Source: Tribonema minus
Lineage: Eukaryota; Sar; Xanthophyceae; Tribonematales; Tribonemataceae
Assembly (NCBI GenBank): GCA_017506865.1
Contig: JAFCMP010000546.1
Location: 1-64,000 of the forward strand
DNA: 64,000 bases
Direction of reading: 5' to 3'
Shown: positions 11,118 through 22,200 of the stretch, one piece after another
Layout of the letters: each line of letters starts with the position of its first letter
How positions within the stretch are numbered: position 1 is the first letter of the stretch
The notes under the pieces: model-generated
Seen by the model: the letters and a program-made list of their open reading frames with translations, nothing else
Told to the model about the DNA's origin: nothing
Database searches by the model: none
Translations under genes and position numbers: made by a program

Positions 11118-14100
11118 TCAGGAGAAGCCGCGGCTGGGCTTCACGTCGCCGCCGTCGTCGCCGGCGGCAGCAGCAGCAGCAGCTGCTGCGGCGCCGCGGC
11201 GCGTGCGCCCGTGTGAGTCTGACGACGACTTGGCGCTCGCTCTGCGCTGGATGAGGTTCCAGCGGTTCTTGACGTCGTTGTCGCAGCGCCCTGGAGAGTG
11301 GGGGGGGGGGGGGGGGGGGGCAAGGCCAGTGAATAAGCTGATGTGTAGTTCGAGGTGCAAGTGTAGGAGGGAGCACCCCCCCTTCTGCTGAGGGAGCTGG
11401 GGGCGGGGGACCCCCTAAAGGGGGGGACCGGGCCATGCAATAGCATTTCATCCTGCGCGTTGCCAGCCGTGTTTCCGGTGAAACATCTGGAAGTTGTCCG
11501 CCCTGCACCACTTCAAACAGCACTTCTTGAGCAAGTGGAGCCCCTGACGGCAGAAGAGTACTGCACTAACCTGGCATCTGGCGCGCAATGTGCGCCCGCG
11601 AGTTGTTCATCTTGGTGCGCAGCTCCGTGAGCAGCGCGTCCTGCACTACTCAATGTGACTACTTCAAACATGCACTAATTCAGGACAGCGCTCCCCGGGA
11701 AGTGGAACCCCTATCGGCAGCAGCGCCCCTCTGGCATCTGGCGCGCAATGTCCGCCCACGAGTTGTTCATCCTGGTGTGCAGCGCCGTGAGCAGCGCGTC
11801 CTGCACTACTTTAAACACTACTTCAAACATGCACTGATTGATGGAAGTCACTTGCGGTTGACCACACTGTGTCAACTAGAGCTCTACGATCTTTTGATTC
11901 GTGTCCATGCACTGATTCAAAACAGCGCTTCCCGGGAAGTGGGACCTCTGACGGCAGGAGCACCCACCTGGCATCTGGCGCGCAATATATTGTCTGCCCA
12001 CGAGTTGTTCATCCTGCAGACTTCCAAGAGAGCAATGACTTGTCCACGCTGCACTCTCTCAGCCAAGTAGGTATACGGGGACCTAGTGACTTCGTTTACA
12101 AGAACTGCACCCACCCACCTGGCATCTGGCGGGCAATGTCCGCCCAGGAGTTGTTCATCTTGGTGTGCAGCTCCGTGAGCAGCGCGTCCCCCCATATGAC
12201 TATGTCCCTAAAAACATTGAACCCTCCGATGGCAGAGAAGAGAAAGCACTAACCTGGCATCTGGCGCGCAATGTCCGCCCACGAGTTGTTCATCTTGGTG
12301 TGCAGCTCCGTGAGCAGCGCGTCCTCCCAATTAAACAATGTCCCTTAAACAAATGAATTCTCTGACGGCACCCACCTGGCATCTGGCGCGCAATGTCCGC
12401 CCACGAGTTGTTCATCTTGGTGTGCAGCTCTGTGAGCAGCGCGTCCTCCTCGGGCGTCCACGGCGTCTTCTTGAGGCTGGGGTCGAGGTGGTTCAGGTAG
12501 CGCTCGCGACACTGCTTGCCCACGCGCCCCGGCATGTGCATGCAGATCTGTCACACAGACAGAGAGAGAGAGAGAGAGCAGAAAGCATTAGGTGGCAATG
12601 CGCCAGCGCTTCAAGGACCTTGCAAACGGTTCTGCCGCTGACATGTGCATGCACGTCTGATGGAGGGAGAGAGAGAGCAGGGAAGGGCCTGAGCATTGGA
12701 AGGCATTCGTGAGCGGTTCAAGGACCTAGCGTGTCTTTACTTCTCCGAGCGCAACTTGAAGTTGAAGTTTGCAGGCATAAACCTGGCGGCCTGAGAGAGG
12801 AGCGCAAAGTGAAACATCGCAGCGGCCAGTTGGTGCTTTGCGCGTGCAAGCGTCTGAATTGCATCATCATCTCTTCAGGCGGCAAACTTCTCTGCCACAC
12901 AGCATGCAGTCCGCTCTGCTGCTCATGCCCACCAGCAACAGCGTCAGTGCCATTGAAGTGACGTGCGCGCTGCGGGCGGAGCAAAGCTCAGCGGCGCCAT
13001 TGGCGCAAGCGCACCGGCCATTTGTGAGGGCATCGGAGCGCAACGTGCGGCACAGGATGCTGACCGAGCGGTTGGCACCCTACCCTGCCATACCACAGCA
13101 TTCAACTTCAAATTCAGCACAACGCTGAGCGCTGAGCACTGTGGGCACAACGGGCAGCCGCCACGACTACATAGTCTAAACCCGACATGAGTGATACCAA
13201 GAATGAAAGCCGAGAAAGGGGGAGCCATGTCACAAGGACTTCGCGTGTTTGCTCATCATGTTGTCCCAAAAACCGGAAGTCGTGGGAAATTAGAAGTTGA
13301 AGTTGGATCCGTGGCGACCACGCACACAGGCGGCGCGCGCGAGCAAGCACAGCCCGGCCTCAGTGCAACCTCAAGGTCAGCAGCAGCACATTTGCGTATC
13401 GGCTGCAACCTCAAAGCTTGAAGACAACCTCAACTCGGTGACGCGCCGCCAGAGGCGCATTGAACGCGGCAGCTGACTTAGCCGTTACTCTTGCCCTAAG
13501 CCTTGCAATGCGCTTACACTGCGCCCACCGTGCAATGCCGCGCTGACTTAAGTGTAAACCCGACCCTGACCCTAACCCTAACCGTAACCCTTCGCCTCCG
13601 CTGTACGCTGCAACCTAGCACTTGACACTTACCCTAACCGTAAAGCTGAAAACACCCGCAAATGCGTACCTGCGGCCACTTGGCGCCCAAACATCCCCAC
13701 AAGCATCACAGACCTGACCCAACCCCCTATTGCGCACCCATACGTACAGAACCCTAAAAACTCATTATTAAGACGAGCGCGCGTGACCACACGCGTACGC
13801 ACCTGCGTCCACGCCCACTTGGCGCCCAGCATCCCCACGAGCATCACTGACCTGAGTTAACCCCTTGTACCCCAACACTTCCAGGTATTAAGACGCGAAC
13901 GCACAGACACGCACCTGCGCCCACTTGGCGCCGAACATCCCCACGAGCATCACATACTTCGTCCGACCCTTAAGCGAATGCATACGTACCGAACCCCGAT
14001 ACTTCTCAGAATAACGAAGCGCACGCAAAGATACATACAGATTGAACCCTACTACTCCTTGAGATGTACACCAAGTAAACACACGCGTACGCGCATACCT

Positions 14101-14611
14101 GCGCCCACTTGGCGCCGAACATCCCCACGAGCGTGCGCAGCTTCTCGTCCTCCTCGGGGGACCAGCTGCCGACGCCGGCGCGCCCCTCGCGCGCGCGCGC
14201 GTCGCACATCTCCCCCCACCGCGCCCTGCACGACGCCTCCGTGCGCCCGCCGCCGAGCTGCCGCGCGATGTCCCCCCACCCCCCGCCCCCCGGCGCCTCC
14301 GCCAGCACCCTCAGCCTCTCGCTCTCCAGCGGGCTCCAGGGGCGCTCCCCCTCGAGCAGCGCCGCCGCCGCCGCGGCGGAGGGGGGGCGCGGGGGGGGCG
14401 GCGGGGGGGTGGGGAGGGGGGTCACGGGGGTGCTGCTGCCCCCCGCAGTGGCGCCGCCGAAGGGGGAGTGCCCGGCGGCGTAGAGCGAGGGGGGGGCGAG
14501 GACGGGGGTTGTCGGCGCGCTCGCGCTGCCGCCGGCGGTGCGCAGATTCTGCGTCTGGTGCGCGCGCTGGTGCTTCTTGATCTTCTCGAGCTGGTGGTGG
14601 TGGAACGGCAT
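11118..14611 (-). CDS. R1R2R3-type MYB transcription factor, 3 exons, about 285 aa
   Basis: Exons are 14611-14099, 12547-12376 and 11290-11118; phases 0 and 1 close and the stop is TGA at 11118-11120. Three MYB repeats can be read. R1 (about residues 89-136) has RPWSPLESERLRVL, GGWGDIARQL and SCRARW. R2 (about 146-197) has GSWSPEEDEKLRTL, AKWAQ|ICMHMPGRVGKQCRERYLNHL with the exon 1/2 junction after WAQ. R3 has TPWTPEEDALLTEL, NNSWADIARQMPG|RCDNDVKNRWNLIQRR with the exon 2/3 junction inside. The regularly spaced Trp residues are intact, with the usual Tyr in place of the third R2 Trp. Such 3R-MYBs bind DNA and regulate G2/M and related programmes in plants, animals and protists. The N-terminus is Pro/Ala-rich and the C-terminus is a short Ala-rich basic tail, so the protein is short for the family. 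Both introns hold tandem copies of the preceding exon's end. Confidence 0.9.
11300..11320. repeat. G21 / C21 homopolymer next to MYB exon 3 acceptor
   Basis: On the coding (minus) strand this is a C21 tract ending 8-10 nt before the exon 3 acceptor ACTCTCCAG|GG. It probably serves as the polypyrimidine tract. Confidence 0.85.
11558..12448 (-). repeat. MYB intron 2: tandem copies of the exon 2 3' edge and donor
   Basis: The real exon 2 end (12376-12448) encodes ELHTKMNNSWADIARQMPG plus donor AG|GTGGGT. Five further copies lie downstream in the intron at about 11565-11640, 11731-11803, 11966-12020, 12119-12188 and 12252-12327. Each carries CCTGGCATCTGGCGCGCAAT or a near variant. Four of the five copies keep a CCAG|GT donor (GTTAGT or GTGGGT); the copy at 11731 does not. 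Coding sense is lost between copies. Confidence 0.93.
11837..11912 (+). repeat. dispersed ~75-bp repeat, copy B
   Basis: It matches copies at 16648-16727 (+) and 59896-59970 (-). Shared blocks are ACTTGCGG, CTAGAGCTCTAC and TTTTGATTCG. This copy lies inside MYB intron 2, between two exon-edge copies, and is the most diverged. Confidence 0.8.
13658..14135 (-). repeat. MYB intron 1: tandem copies of the exon 1 3' edge and donor
   Basis: The exon 1 end encoding LVGMFGAKWAQ with its donor (14099-14135) is repeated at about 13666-13712, 13800-13850 and 13912-13955. Each copy holds a version of CCACTTGGCGCC followed by AACATCCCCACGAGCATCAC. Spacing is roughly 110-190 bp. Confidence 0.9.
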
Positions 14612-16727
14612 GCCTCGCTTCTCGCCCGTCTGAGGGCGCGCGCGCAGCGGCAGGGGGAGGGGGGGGGGAAGGGGGGCAAGGGGGGGGGGAGGGGGGAGGG
14701 CAGGGGGGCAGCAGGGGAAGCGACCGTCAGGGTCAAGATGTCATGACGTGTGCGCAGGAATCGTTGTTGCGGCGCGTGTATGCGTGACAGGCACGTCGCG
14801 CTCACTTGCCGAGTTGGTTATTGGCTTTTGAGCAGGGGCGCTCTGATGTCCGACGATGGGACGCGGCGCGCGCGGGCGGGGGGGGGAAGGGGATGTGAAG
14901 GGGATGTGGTGTTGTGCGGCTGCGGTACTGTGATGATGACACTAGACACGGTCCAGACTCCTCCTAAATGCGCCACAGCGAGAGGATGCAGCTCACGAGC
15001 CGAAGCGACAGCCAGCACACACGGCGCGTCGTCAGTGGAAGTGTGCGCCGATACACGCAGGAGTGGATGCAGACGGTACAGTCCTTGCCCAAGGGCCAAG
15101 CGTGATTGAGATGCCAGGGAAGATGGCTGCTGTGCTGATGGCTGATGTCGATGTACGAATGTTTGAACTTCAACTAAAGCTCAACGGTGACGCGCCATGC
15201 CGGCGACGGCAGGCGCACACAGGACAGTGTCAACGAAGGCGGTACCAGCGCTGCAGTAGTGGATGCAGATTGCGTTGTATTGGCTCAAGCGCGCTGTACG
15301 TGCACGCGTGCATGAGTTTGCGAGATGGCCATGGCCATCAATGCAATGCTGATCGCTGCCATGATTCGTGAGCCCTAAAGTTCAAATGGTGACGTGCTGT
15401 CTTGGCACTGGCGATATGCTTTTGAGACCACGAAGATGTCTATGCTCGCACTTTCAGCACGAAAAATACTTACAGCACAACAGCATGTGTGACATCTGGC
15501 GTACTCGTGAAAATTCGATCGCCGTCCAGACAATGCAATTACAGTTCTGATGGAATGCCTTCTTTGTCTTGACCTGGACTTTGACGTTCATTCAAGCGTT
15601 TATGTACGCGCTGGTCAGTACGATTACCCATGTGGCAGGCAGCAACAATGATTGCCGAATTGGTGGTTGTTGTGACCGCAGCGCACTGTTTGTCACGCAA
15701 ACAAAACCACTGCGGCCGAAAACACCGCAAGTGCTGCTTGTCACACAAAAAAAAGTTTGTGACACAAAACGTCTGTGGCCAAAGAGACTGCCGCCACAGA
15801 GCCTTGCGGGGTCCGCAAGCGCGAGGTGGCCGCTATTATCGATGCGCGGAGCGCTGCTGCCAACGCCACCTGGCGCTTTCTCAGACCGGGCTCTCCAGTC
15901 ACATACTCAGTGTGTCCTACAGATGCTGCTCCGCCGTGATGCACGCCGTATGTCCGGCCAATTTTGAGGTGTGAATTGCGATTGCACGGGTTCAAGGAAC
16001 AAGATGATGTATGCGCTGCGCCCAGTGAATCTGCCACGCCAGCGCTCCATGCGGGTGTAAGCTAATTGTGTAATAAAATGTGGCAAAATTAATCATCTGT
16101 GCCTGACACAGGACCGCCTTGGCCTGGCGCGCGCGCACAGAACGGCCGACACTTGACACAACAGCGCGGCCAGTAGCTATCTGACAGCTGGTACACGCCG
16201 GTTACGGCCAACTCATGGGCCCTAATTCTGACCCTACAACCCCAACCCTACCTCTACCCCTGACCCTCAGTCCATGCCTGGTGCGGGTGAGAGCACGACA
16301 CCTGGCAGCGCTGTCGGCGATCACGCAAGGCACGAAAGAAAATCGCGCCACCTTGCATCTGAGGTTCAGCCGCAATCTCGTCGAGCTGCTGAACTGACGA
16401 CGCATCAACTCTTTTCTCGTGTGCTGTGGAATGATGGCCTTGCCTCACAGGCTTTCACCAACGCATTGCGCAATGTCTCTGCCGGTAGTACGCTTTGCAT
16501 ACGCATACATACATAGCTTGCACACTGAAGTCTTTTGACTACTGTGGATAGTGATGGCACTGTTTGCCTGGTGGCCAATGACCGCAGCAGCGGCGACTAA
16601 CCATCCCTTGTCACCTAGAGCTCTACGATTTGCAGCGGCGACCACGGTTATTGGTGGAAGGTACTTGCGGCTAACCATCCCTTGCCACCTAGAGCTCTAC
16701 GGTCTTTCGATTCGTTTCCATACATAC
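14612..16727. other. region between MYB start and the Q-rich zinc-finger gene
   Basis: This holds the MYB promoter side and, on the minus strand, the still unlocated 3' exon(s) of the Q-rich gene. A minus frame at 15741-16037 is open but unrecognised. G-rich runs occupy 14650-14720. A short CCCTAA-like tract (CCCTACAACCCCAACCCTAC) lies at about 16229-16250. Confidence 0.35.
16648..16727 (+). repeat. dispersed ~75-bp repeat, copy A, with partial duplicate
   Basis: Core blocks are ATTGGTGGAAGGTACTTGCG, CTAACCATCCCTTG and CTAGAGCTCTAC, then GATTCGTTTCCAT. A partial second copy lies just upstream at 16597-16630. The right end touches the donor of the Q-rich gene's exon 2 (exon ends at 16728). 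Confidence 0.9.
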
Positions 16728-18935
16728 CTGGTGCAGGTGCCCGCACAGCGCGTGGTAGTGCTTGCGGTGGCTGATGAGCGTCGCGTTGTTGCGGTACGCG
16801 CACGCCGGCGCGTTGCAGATCGCGCGCCGCGGCACCGTCTGCCACAGGCTCTCGTCTATCTCAAAGAACGCCTCGCGCTCCAGCCGCTGCTCGAGCGCCG
16901 ACACCGCACAGCCGTCGCCGCCCTCCGCGCCGCCGCCGCCGCCGCAGTCCTCCACGCGCAGCATCATCGGCTTCCAGTCCTCGCCGTCCGCCGCCGCGCC
17001 GCCGCCGCCGCCGTCGCCGAAATCATCGCAGTCCATGGCGTTATCATCCGCGCCGCCGCCGCCGCCGTCGTAGCAGCCGCCGCGGCCGTCGTCGTTCTCG
17101 CTGTCGCTCGACGCGTCCAGGTGCGCGCGCGCGCTGCGGGCGGCGCGCGCGCGGCCGCCGCCGCCGCAGCCCGCGGCGACGGTGCTGCTGCTGGACGCGG
17201 GCGACGCGGCGGTCGTGCCGCCGCTGCCGCCGCTGCCGCTGTCGCCGCGCGAGAGGTCGTGGACGATGGGCTTGGCGCGCGCCGGCGAGAGCTCCACCTT
17301 GATCGGGGAGAGCGCGGGCGGCGGCTGCGGCAGGTCCTGCAGCAGCGGCGCCTGGAACAGGAAGCGCTGCTGGCCGCCGCCGCTGCCGCCGCCGCCGCTG
17401 CCGCCGCCGCCAGCGTGCTGTGGCGGCAGCTGCGGCGGCGACAGCTGCAGCGGGCTGGCCTCCGGTGCGGCGGCGGCGACAGCGGCCGCGAGCATGGCCG
17501 AGTGGGAGGGGGACAGGTTCATGGACGCGTTGGAGTTAAACTGGCTCAGCCCTCCCATGGACATGTAGCTGCGGTTGGACTCGAATGCCGCCAGCCCGCC
17601 TCCGTCTCTTGACTCGTAACATGCCAGGTCTGGGTTCATGGACATGTTTGAATCGAACATTGACACGCTGAGCTCTGACAGGCCGCTCATGTTCGAATTA
17701 AAGGCGCTGGCGTCGACGCCCCCGCCGCCGGCTGAATGCTGCGGTGGAGACACGTGATCGGCTGCTGCTGCAGTCGCAGAGGCGGGCAGCGGCGGCAGAG
17801 GCCTGAAGACCATGGGTTGTTGGTGCTGCTGATGCTGCTGATGGTGCTGCTGTTGCATGAGATGCTGTTGTTGCTGGGGGTACTGTAGCTGCTGCTGTTG
17901 CGGCATCTGGTGCTGCTGCTGCTGCTGCTGCTGCACGAGATACGCAGGGTCCCATGTGCGCACGCGGGGCGGCGGCGGCGGTGGCGTCACCTGCAGGCGC
18001 TGCTCCTGCTGCTGCTGGTGATGCTGCGGGACGTACGGCTGCTGCTGCTCATAATGGCGTTGCTGCTCATAAGACGCGGGAGGGGGCGCGTAGTGTGCGA
18101 ACTGGGGCTGCTGACCCTGCTGCTGCTGGAGCTGCTGCGCAGGCGCCCCAGCATGCGCAGGATCCTGCATGCTGGCGAGCGCCGCCGCGGCCATGCCCTC
18201 GGCTGCGGCCATCTGAGAATGTACAGACGACGGTGTATTTGTGCTGCCCCCGCTGCTGCTGCGCCTGACCAGCTGGCTCCAGTCAAACAGGCCGCCACCA
18301 CCGCGCTTCAGCTTGTCTGCAGGAGGCTTCTCGCAGCAGGGAGCCACGTCTGCTGCTGCAGCGCCTGCGCTTCCACCCTCGTGCTGCTGCTGTCGCAACC
18401 TTTTGAATACGAAGCCTTGATTTGGGGCACCGCCTCCAGTACCTCCAGCGCTGTTGCTGGAGTCGAACAGGGAGTCCGTACTGGTTCCTAGGAATGACCA
18501 GCGCCCGGCTGATGGTGCGTTGGCTGCTTCGGTCCTCTCCGCACTTGCTGCCTGCAGCATCGAATTATGTCGGAGCTCCAACGCCGAGCCCCAAACTCAG
18601 CGATGCGCTTTGGGTTATGTGTGTGTGCGTGCCTGCCTCATCTACGCCATCAGGCGCCTAGTGACGACCTGCCGATGCATGGCGCGGTCCGTGCAAAGAG
18701 TGCATCGAGACGCGATGCGACGCGTGCCTTTAGGGCTTGGCTGGTGACCTACTTTGTTCAAAAAACCAGAAAATGTGCTTGGATTTGAAAAAAATTCAAA
18801 AAATTGCTCTTTGTTTTTTTGAACTCGAACGGCACCATCAATGTCCTCCGGAGCTCTCATGTCAATGGGTGAGGTTTGCATAATGGTTTCTGACATCATT
18901 CCGCCCTGCCCACTCTCATGAACAGTCCGCAACAC
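16728..18935 (-). CDS. Q-rich putative zinc-finger regulator; C-terminus not resolved
   Basis: Exon 1 is 18935-18753 (61 codons, donor AAA|GTAGGT). Exon 2 is 18551-16728 (608 codons, acceptor CTGCAG, donor CAG|GTATGT). Phase 0 closes the join FLNK|AASAERTEAAN. Exon 1 is ordinary sequence with MQTSPIDMRAPEDIDGAV. Exon 2 has poly-Gln/His blocks over about 300 residues and a four-fold F(N/D/E)SNxS repeat (FNSNMS, FDSNMSM, FESNRSYMSM, FNSNASMN). A short PIKVELSP motif (SUMOylation-like) and an acidic Gly-rich stretch follow. At its end is a Cys/His cluster with CNAPAC and HRKHYH that looks like a C2H2-like finger, possibly continuing in the next exon with CGHLH. I infer a nuclear regulatory protein; no family is recognised. 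The last exon downstream of 16728 was not found. Confidence 0.65.
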
Positions 18936-19246
18936 TAGCAGCAGAGCATGTGACTATCACCAGTATCCTCAACAACTTCAACAAAGCAAGCTGCAATGAT
19001 GTGTTGGGCACGCGCACACAAATCCTGCACATGACTGCATCTGTGCATTGACACGGCGTTGCAACACCGTTAGAACCTGCATTACCTGCATGTTAGCACA
19101 CTGTTCTACGCATGTGAAAGTCATCCGAGCCACCAAATGCATCCCCTGCGCACACGGAACAATGGTACTGCATAACACATGCGCCCGCACAGGTCACAGG
19201 AACACAATACAGGTTGCGCTGCAAAGACAAGTAGTGTGTATTGCCA

Positions 19247-19277
<31 letters not shown>

Positions 19278-19282
19278 CAGCC
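18936..19282. other. intergenic region between uS9m 3' end and Q-rich gene start
   Basis: No gene is seen. A C18-20 run at about 19249-19268 followed by A9 lies just downstream of the uS9m stop codon, in its 3' UTR. Confidence 0.5.
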
Positions 19283-22200
19283 TCATCGCTTGACCCACTG
19301 CTTCTTTTTGCGCGCCTTCGGTTGCCCGGGCTTCTTCCGCTCCACCATACGCGGGTCGCGGGTCATGAACCCGGCGGCGCGCAGCGTTTTCCGGAACAGC
19401 GGCTGCGCGCGCGCGCAGGACGGAAGGTGCAGTCACCGAGAGAAGACAGTACGGAGAGCGTGTCAGCAGTGGCATTGTTCAGCCAGAGGTGGTGGATAGA
19501 TATATGTGCAAGTGTTGGAGCACAGACGGTCCTGGGGCGGCCCCGGGGCTCGCTGCCCCACAGCCGCTGCGAGTCAGAGTCATGTGCCAGCGCATGCAGG
19601 CCATCTAAGTTTGAAGTTCATAAATCACTTCATACATTACCATCAAAGGAGGCGCATACGAGGCCGCGCCTGCTCGATCCGTCGAGTGCGCTGCGTCAAC
19701 GACGCGACTTCAACTACTACGATGGAGCGAAGGCCACAAAAAACTTGAGCGCTGCTGCCACCGCGGCTCTCACCTGGTATGCGTCGAGCGCACGCGCGAT
19801 GCCGTGCCACAGCGCCCTGCTCCACAACTTCAACTGCTCCGAACCGAGGACCACAAGACCCTGAGCGCTGCAGCCGCAGCTCTCACCTGGTACGCGTCAA
19901 GCGCGCGCGCGAGGCCGTGGCGCAGCGCACCCGCCTGCCCCGCCGCGCCGCCGCTGCTCCGCAACTTCAACTACTCCAAACCGTAGACCCCCCAACTGAT
20001 GCCACAGCAGCGCGCCCAGACCCTGAGCGCTGCTGTCGCCGCCAGTTTAAGAAGTATAAAGATCACGCTCTTCGAGGGACATTTGTACCAGGTACGCATA
20101 CGCGGGTGCGCTCGCGAGGCCGTGCCGCAGCGCTGCTGCCGCTCACCTGGTTACGCGCCGCGCTGCTCCGCATCTCCAACTACTCCGACCGAGTGAAGAA
20201 CCACAAAAAGACCCTGAGCGCTGCCGCTGCCGCCGCCGCAGCTCTCACCTGGTACACGTCGAGCGCGCGCGCGAGGCCGTGGCGCAGCACGCCCGCCTGC
20301 CCCGCCGCGCCGCTGCCGCTCCGCCACTTCAACTACTCCAAACCGAAGACACCCCAACTCATGCCACGGCAGCGGACGCCCGACAGACGCCCACACAACC
20401 CTGAGCGCCGCTGCTGCCGCCGCCGATTTGAATGGGCACTGCTGAAGTTCAGAGATTACACCCTTCAAAGTAAGACTATACCTGGTACGCGTCGAGCGCG
20501 TGCGCGAGGCCGTGGCGCAGCGCGCCCGCCTGCTCCGCCGCGCCGCCGCCGCTCCGCAACTTCAACTACTCCAATAACAGCGCGCACAAGATCCTGAGCG
20601 CTGCTGCTCACCTGGTACGCATCCAGCGCGCGCGCGAGGCCGTGCCGCAGTGCTGCTGCCGCTCACCTGGTTACGCGCCGCGCTGCTCCGCATCTTCAAC
20701 TACTCCGACTGAGCGAAGAACCACAAAAAGACCCTGAGCGCTGCCGCTGCCGCCGCCGCAGCTCTCACCTGGTACGCGTCAAGCGCGCTTGCCCCGCCGC
20801 GCCGCCACCGCTGCGCAACTTCAACTACTCTCACCCCAGACCGCAACCTGTGTGCGCCTCTGGACACCCACAAGGCCCTGTAAGTGCTGCTGCTGCGGAG
20901 CGCTCTGCCGCTCACCTGATACGCATCGAGCGCGCGCGCGAGGCCGTGGCGCAGCGCGCCCGCCTGCCCGGACGCGCCGCCGCCGCTCACGCGCGCCTCC
21001 ACGTCGAAGAGCCCGAGGCTGCCCGTCACGGCGAGCGGGTCCAGCACCGTGTCCTGCAGCGCGTCGCGGCGCACGCGCTCCGCGAGCGGCGAGCGGTTCA
21101 CGAGGAACGCGCCGGCGCCGGGGCGGATGCGCACGCGCGCGACGGCCGTCTTTCGGCGCCCTACGGCGCACGCGTAGCCGCGCGCGTCGATGCGCGGCTC
21201 GCGCAGGCCGCCCTGCGCGGGGGGGGGGGGGGGGGGGGGGGGCAGATTATTTACATTTTACATATGTACTTAAACCTTCGATCAATCGGTTCAGAGCCGC
21301 TGGCTGTTACCGCGATAACAACTGCCCCGGCGTTTCCTTGGAAACCATCCGTTTCTGTCAGAATTTGGTTTGATGGTTATACTTCTATACAGATGCATGC
21401 ATTTCCCTTCGTGTTAACGCGCAGCGGTCGCGAACGGAGGAGGCGGGGGGCGGCACATTACATACTTTGAAGTCATGCATGTACATGCATACCCATGCAT
21501 GCATGTAACATGCGTGCAGCTGGCCCTGCGCAGCGGGCGCAACAGTCAGCGAGGATATGGTGCGGCTAATCAGGGTCAGAGGTGTGGCCGCACTGCGTGA
21601 CATGTCAGAGTCAGAGTCGCACATGCCACTAGACTCAGACTCGCAGCCGCCCGCACACTAGACTCAGAGTCGTTGCAGCCGCGCACAGCAAGTTTGCGGG
21701 CGCGCGCAGCTGGCCCTGCGCGGCGCGGCACACATAAGAGTCAGACTCGTAGGTGCCCATGAAAGAGGCTCCGTCCCATAGCTGCGCAGCGCCGGACTCA
21801 AACTCCAGCGCACGTGCATTAGTGTCAGAGTCGCAGCCATACGCGCCGATCGCCGGAGAGTGCCCCGCCAGTCAGCGCTGCGGCGGCCCGTGCTGCCGTG
21901 CGCACACATACTCAACTCAGCTCTGCAGTTTCTGCAGGAGTGCTTTGACTGTGCGCCGTGGGCACACCGCGGTGTTGCTGCAAGGGTGACGCTCCAACAA
22001 GGCCAAAGAGTCGTGCTCGCGCGTGCGCAGCCAGCGCGGCAGGGACTGCCGCAGAGTCTACGTGCTCAGTCGCCACGTCCGTTCGCCTACAACTGTGTGC
22101 AGCGTCACCTCGTGACCTGTCACTGCATACGATACTCAAAGTGCTTGAGAGGAACAAGCGTCAGGCCTGGCAACATCTGAGGCAGGCTTGTGAGCGCTGC

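Noticed and set aside
11558-12448. MYB copies as real alternative exons encoding extra MYB repeats
   Set aside because: Copies are truncated, out of frame with each other and lack their own acceptors.
16551-17612. Long + strand open frame of 353 codons
   Set aside because: It is antisense to the Q-rich gene exon 2; its Arg/Ala composition mirrors GC-rich coding on the other strand.
19765-20975. uS9m intron array as a CRISPR-like array or a minisatellite
   Set aside because: Units vary in length (110-240 bp), start inside a coding exon and carry its splice donor; spacers are not unique sequences.
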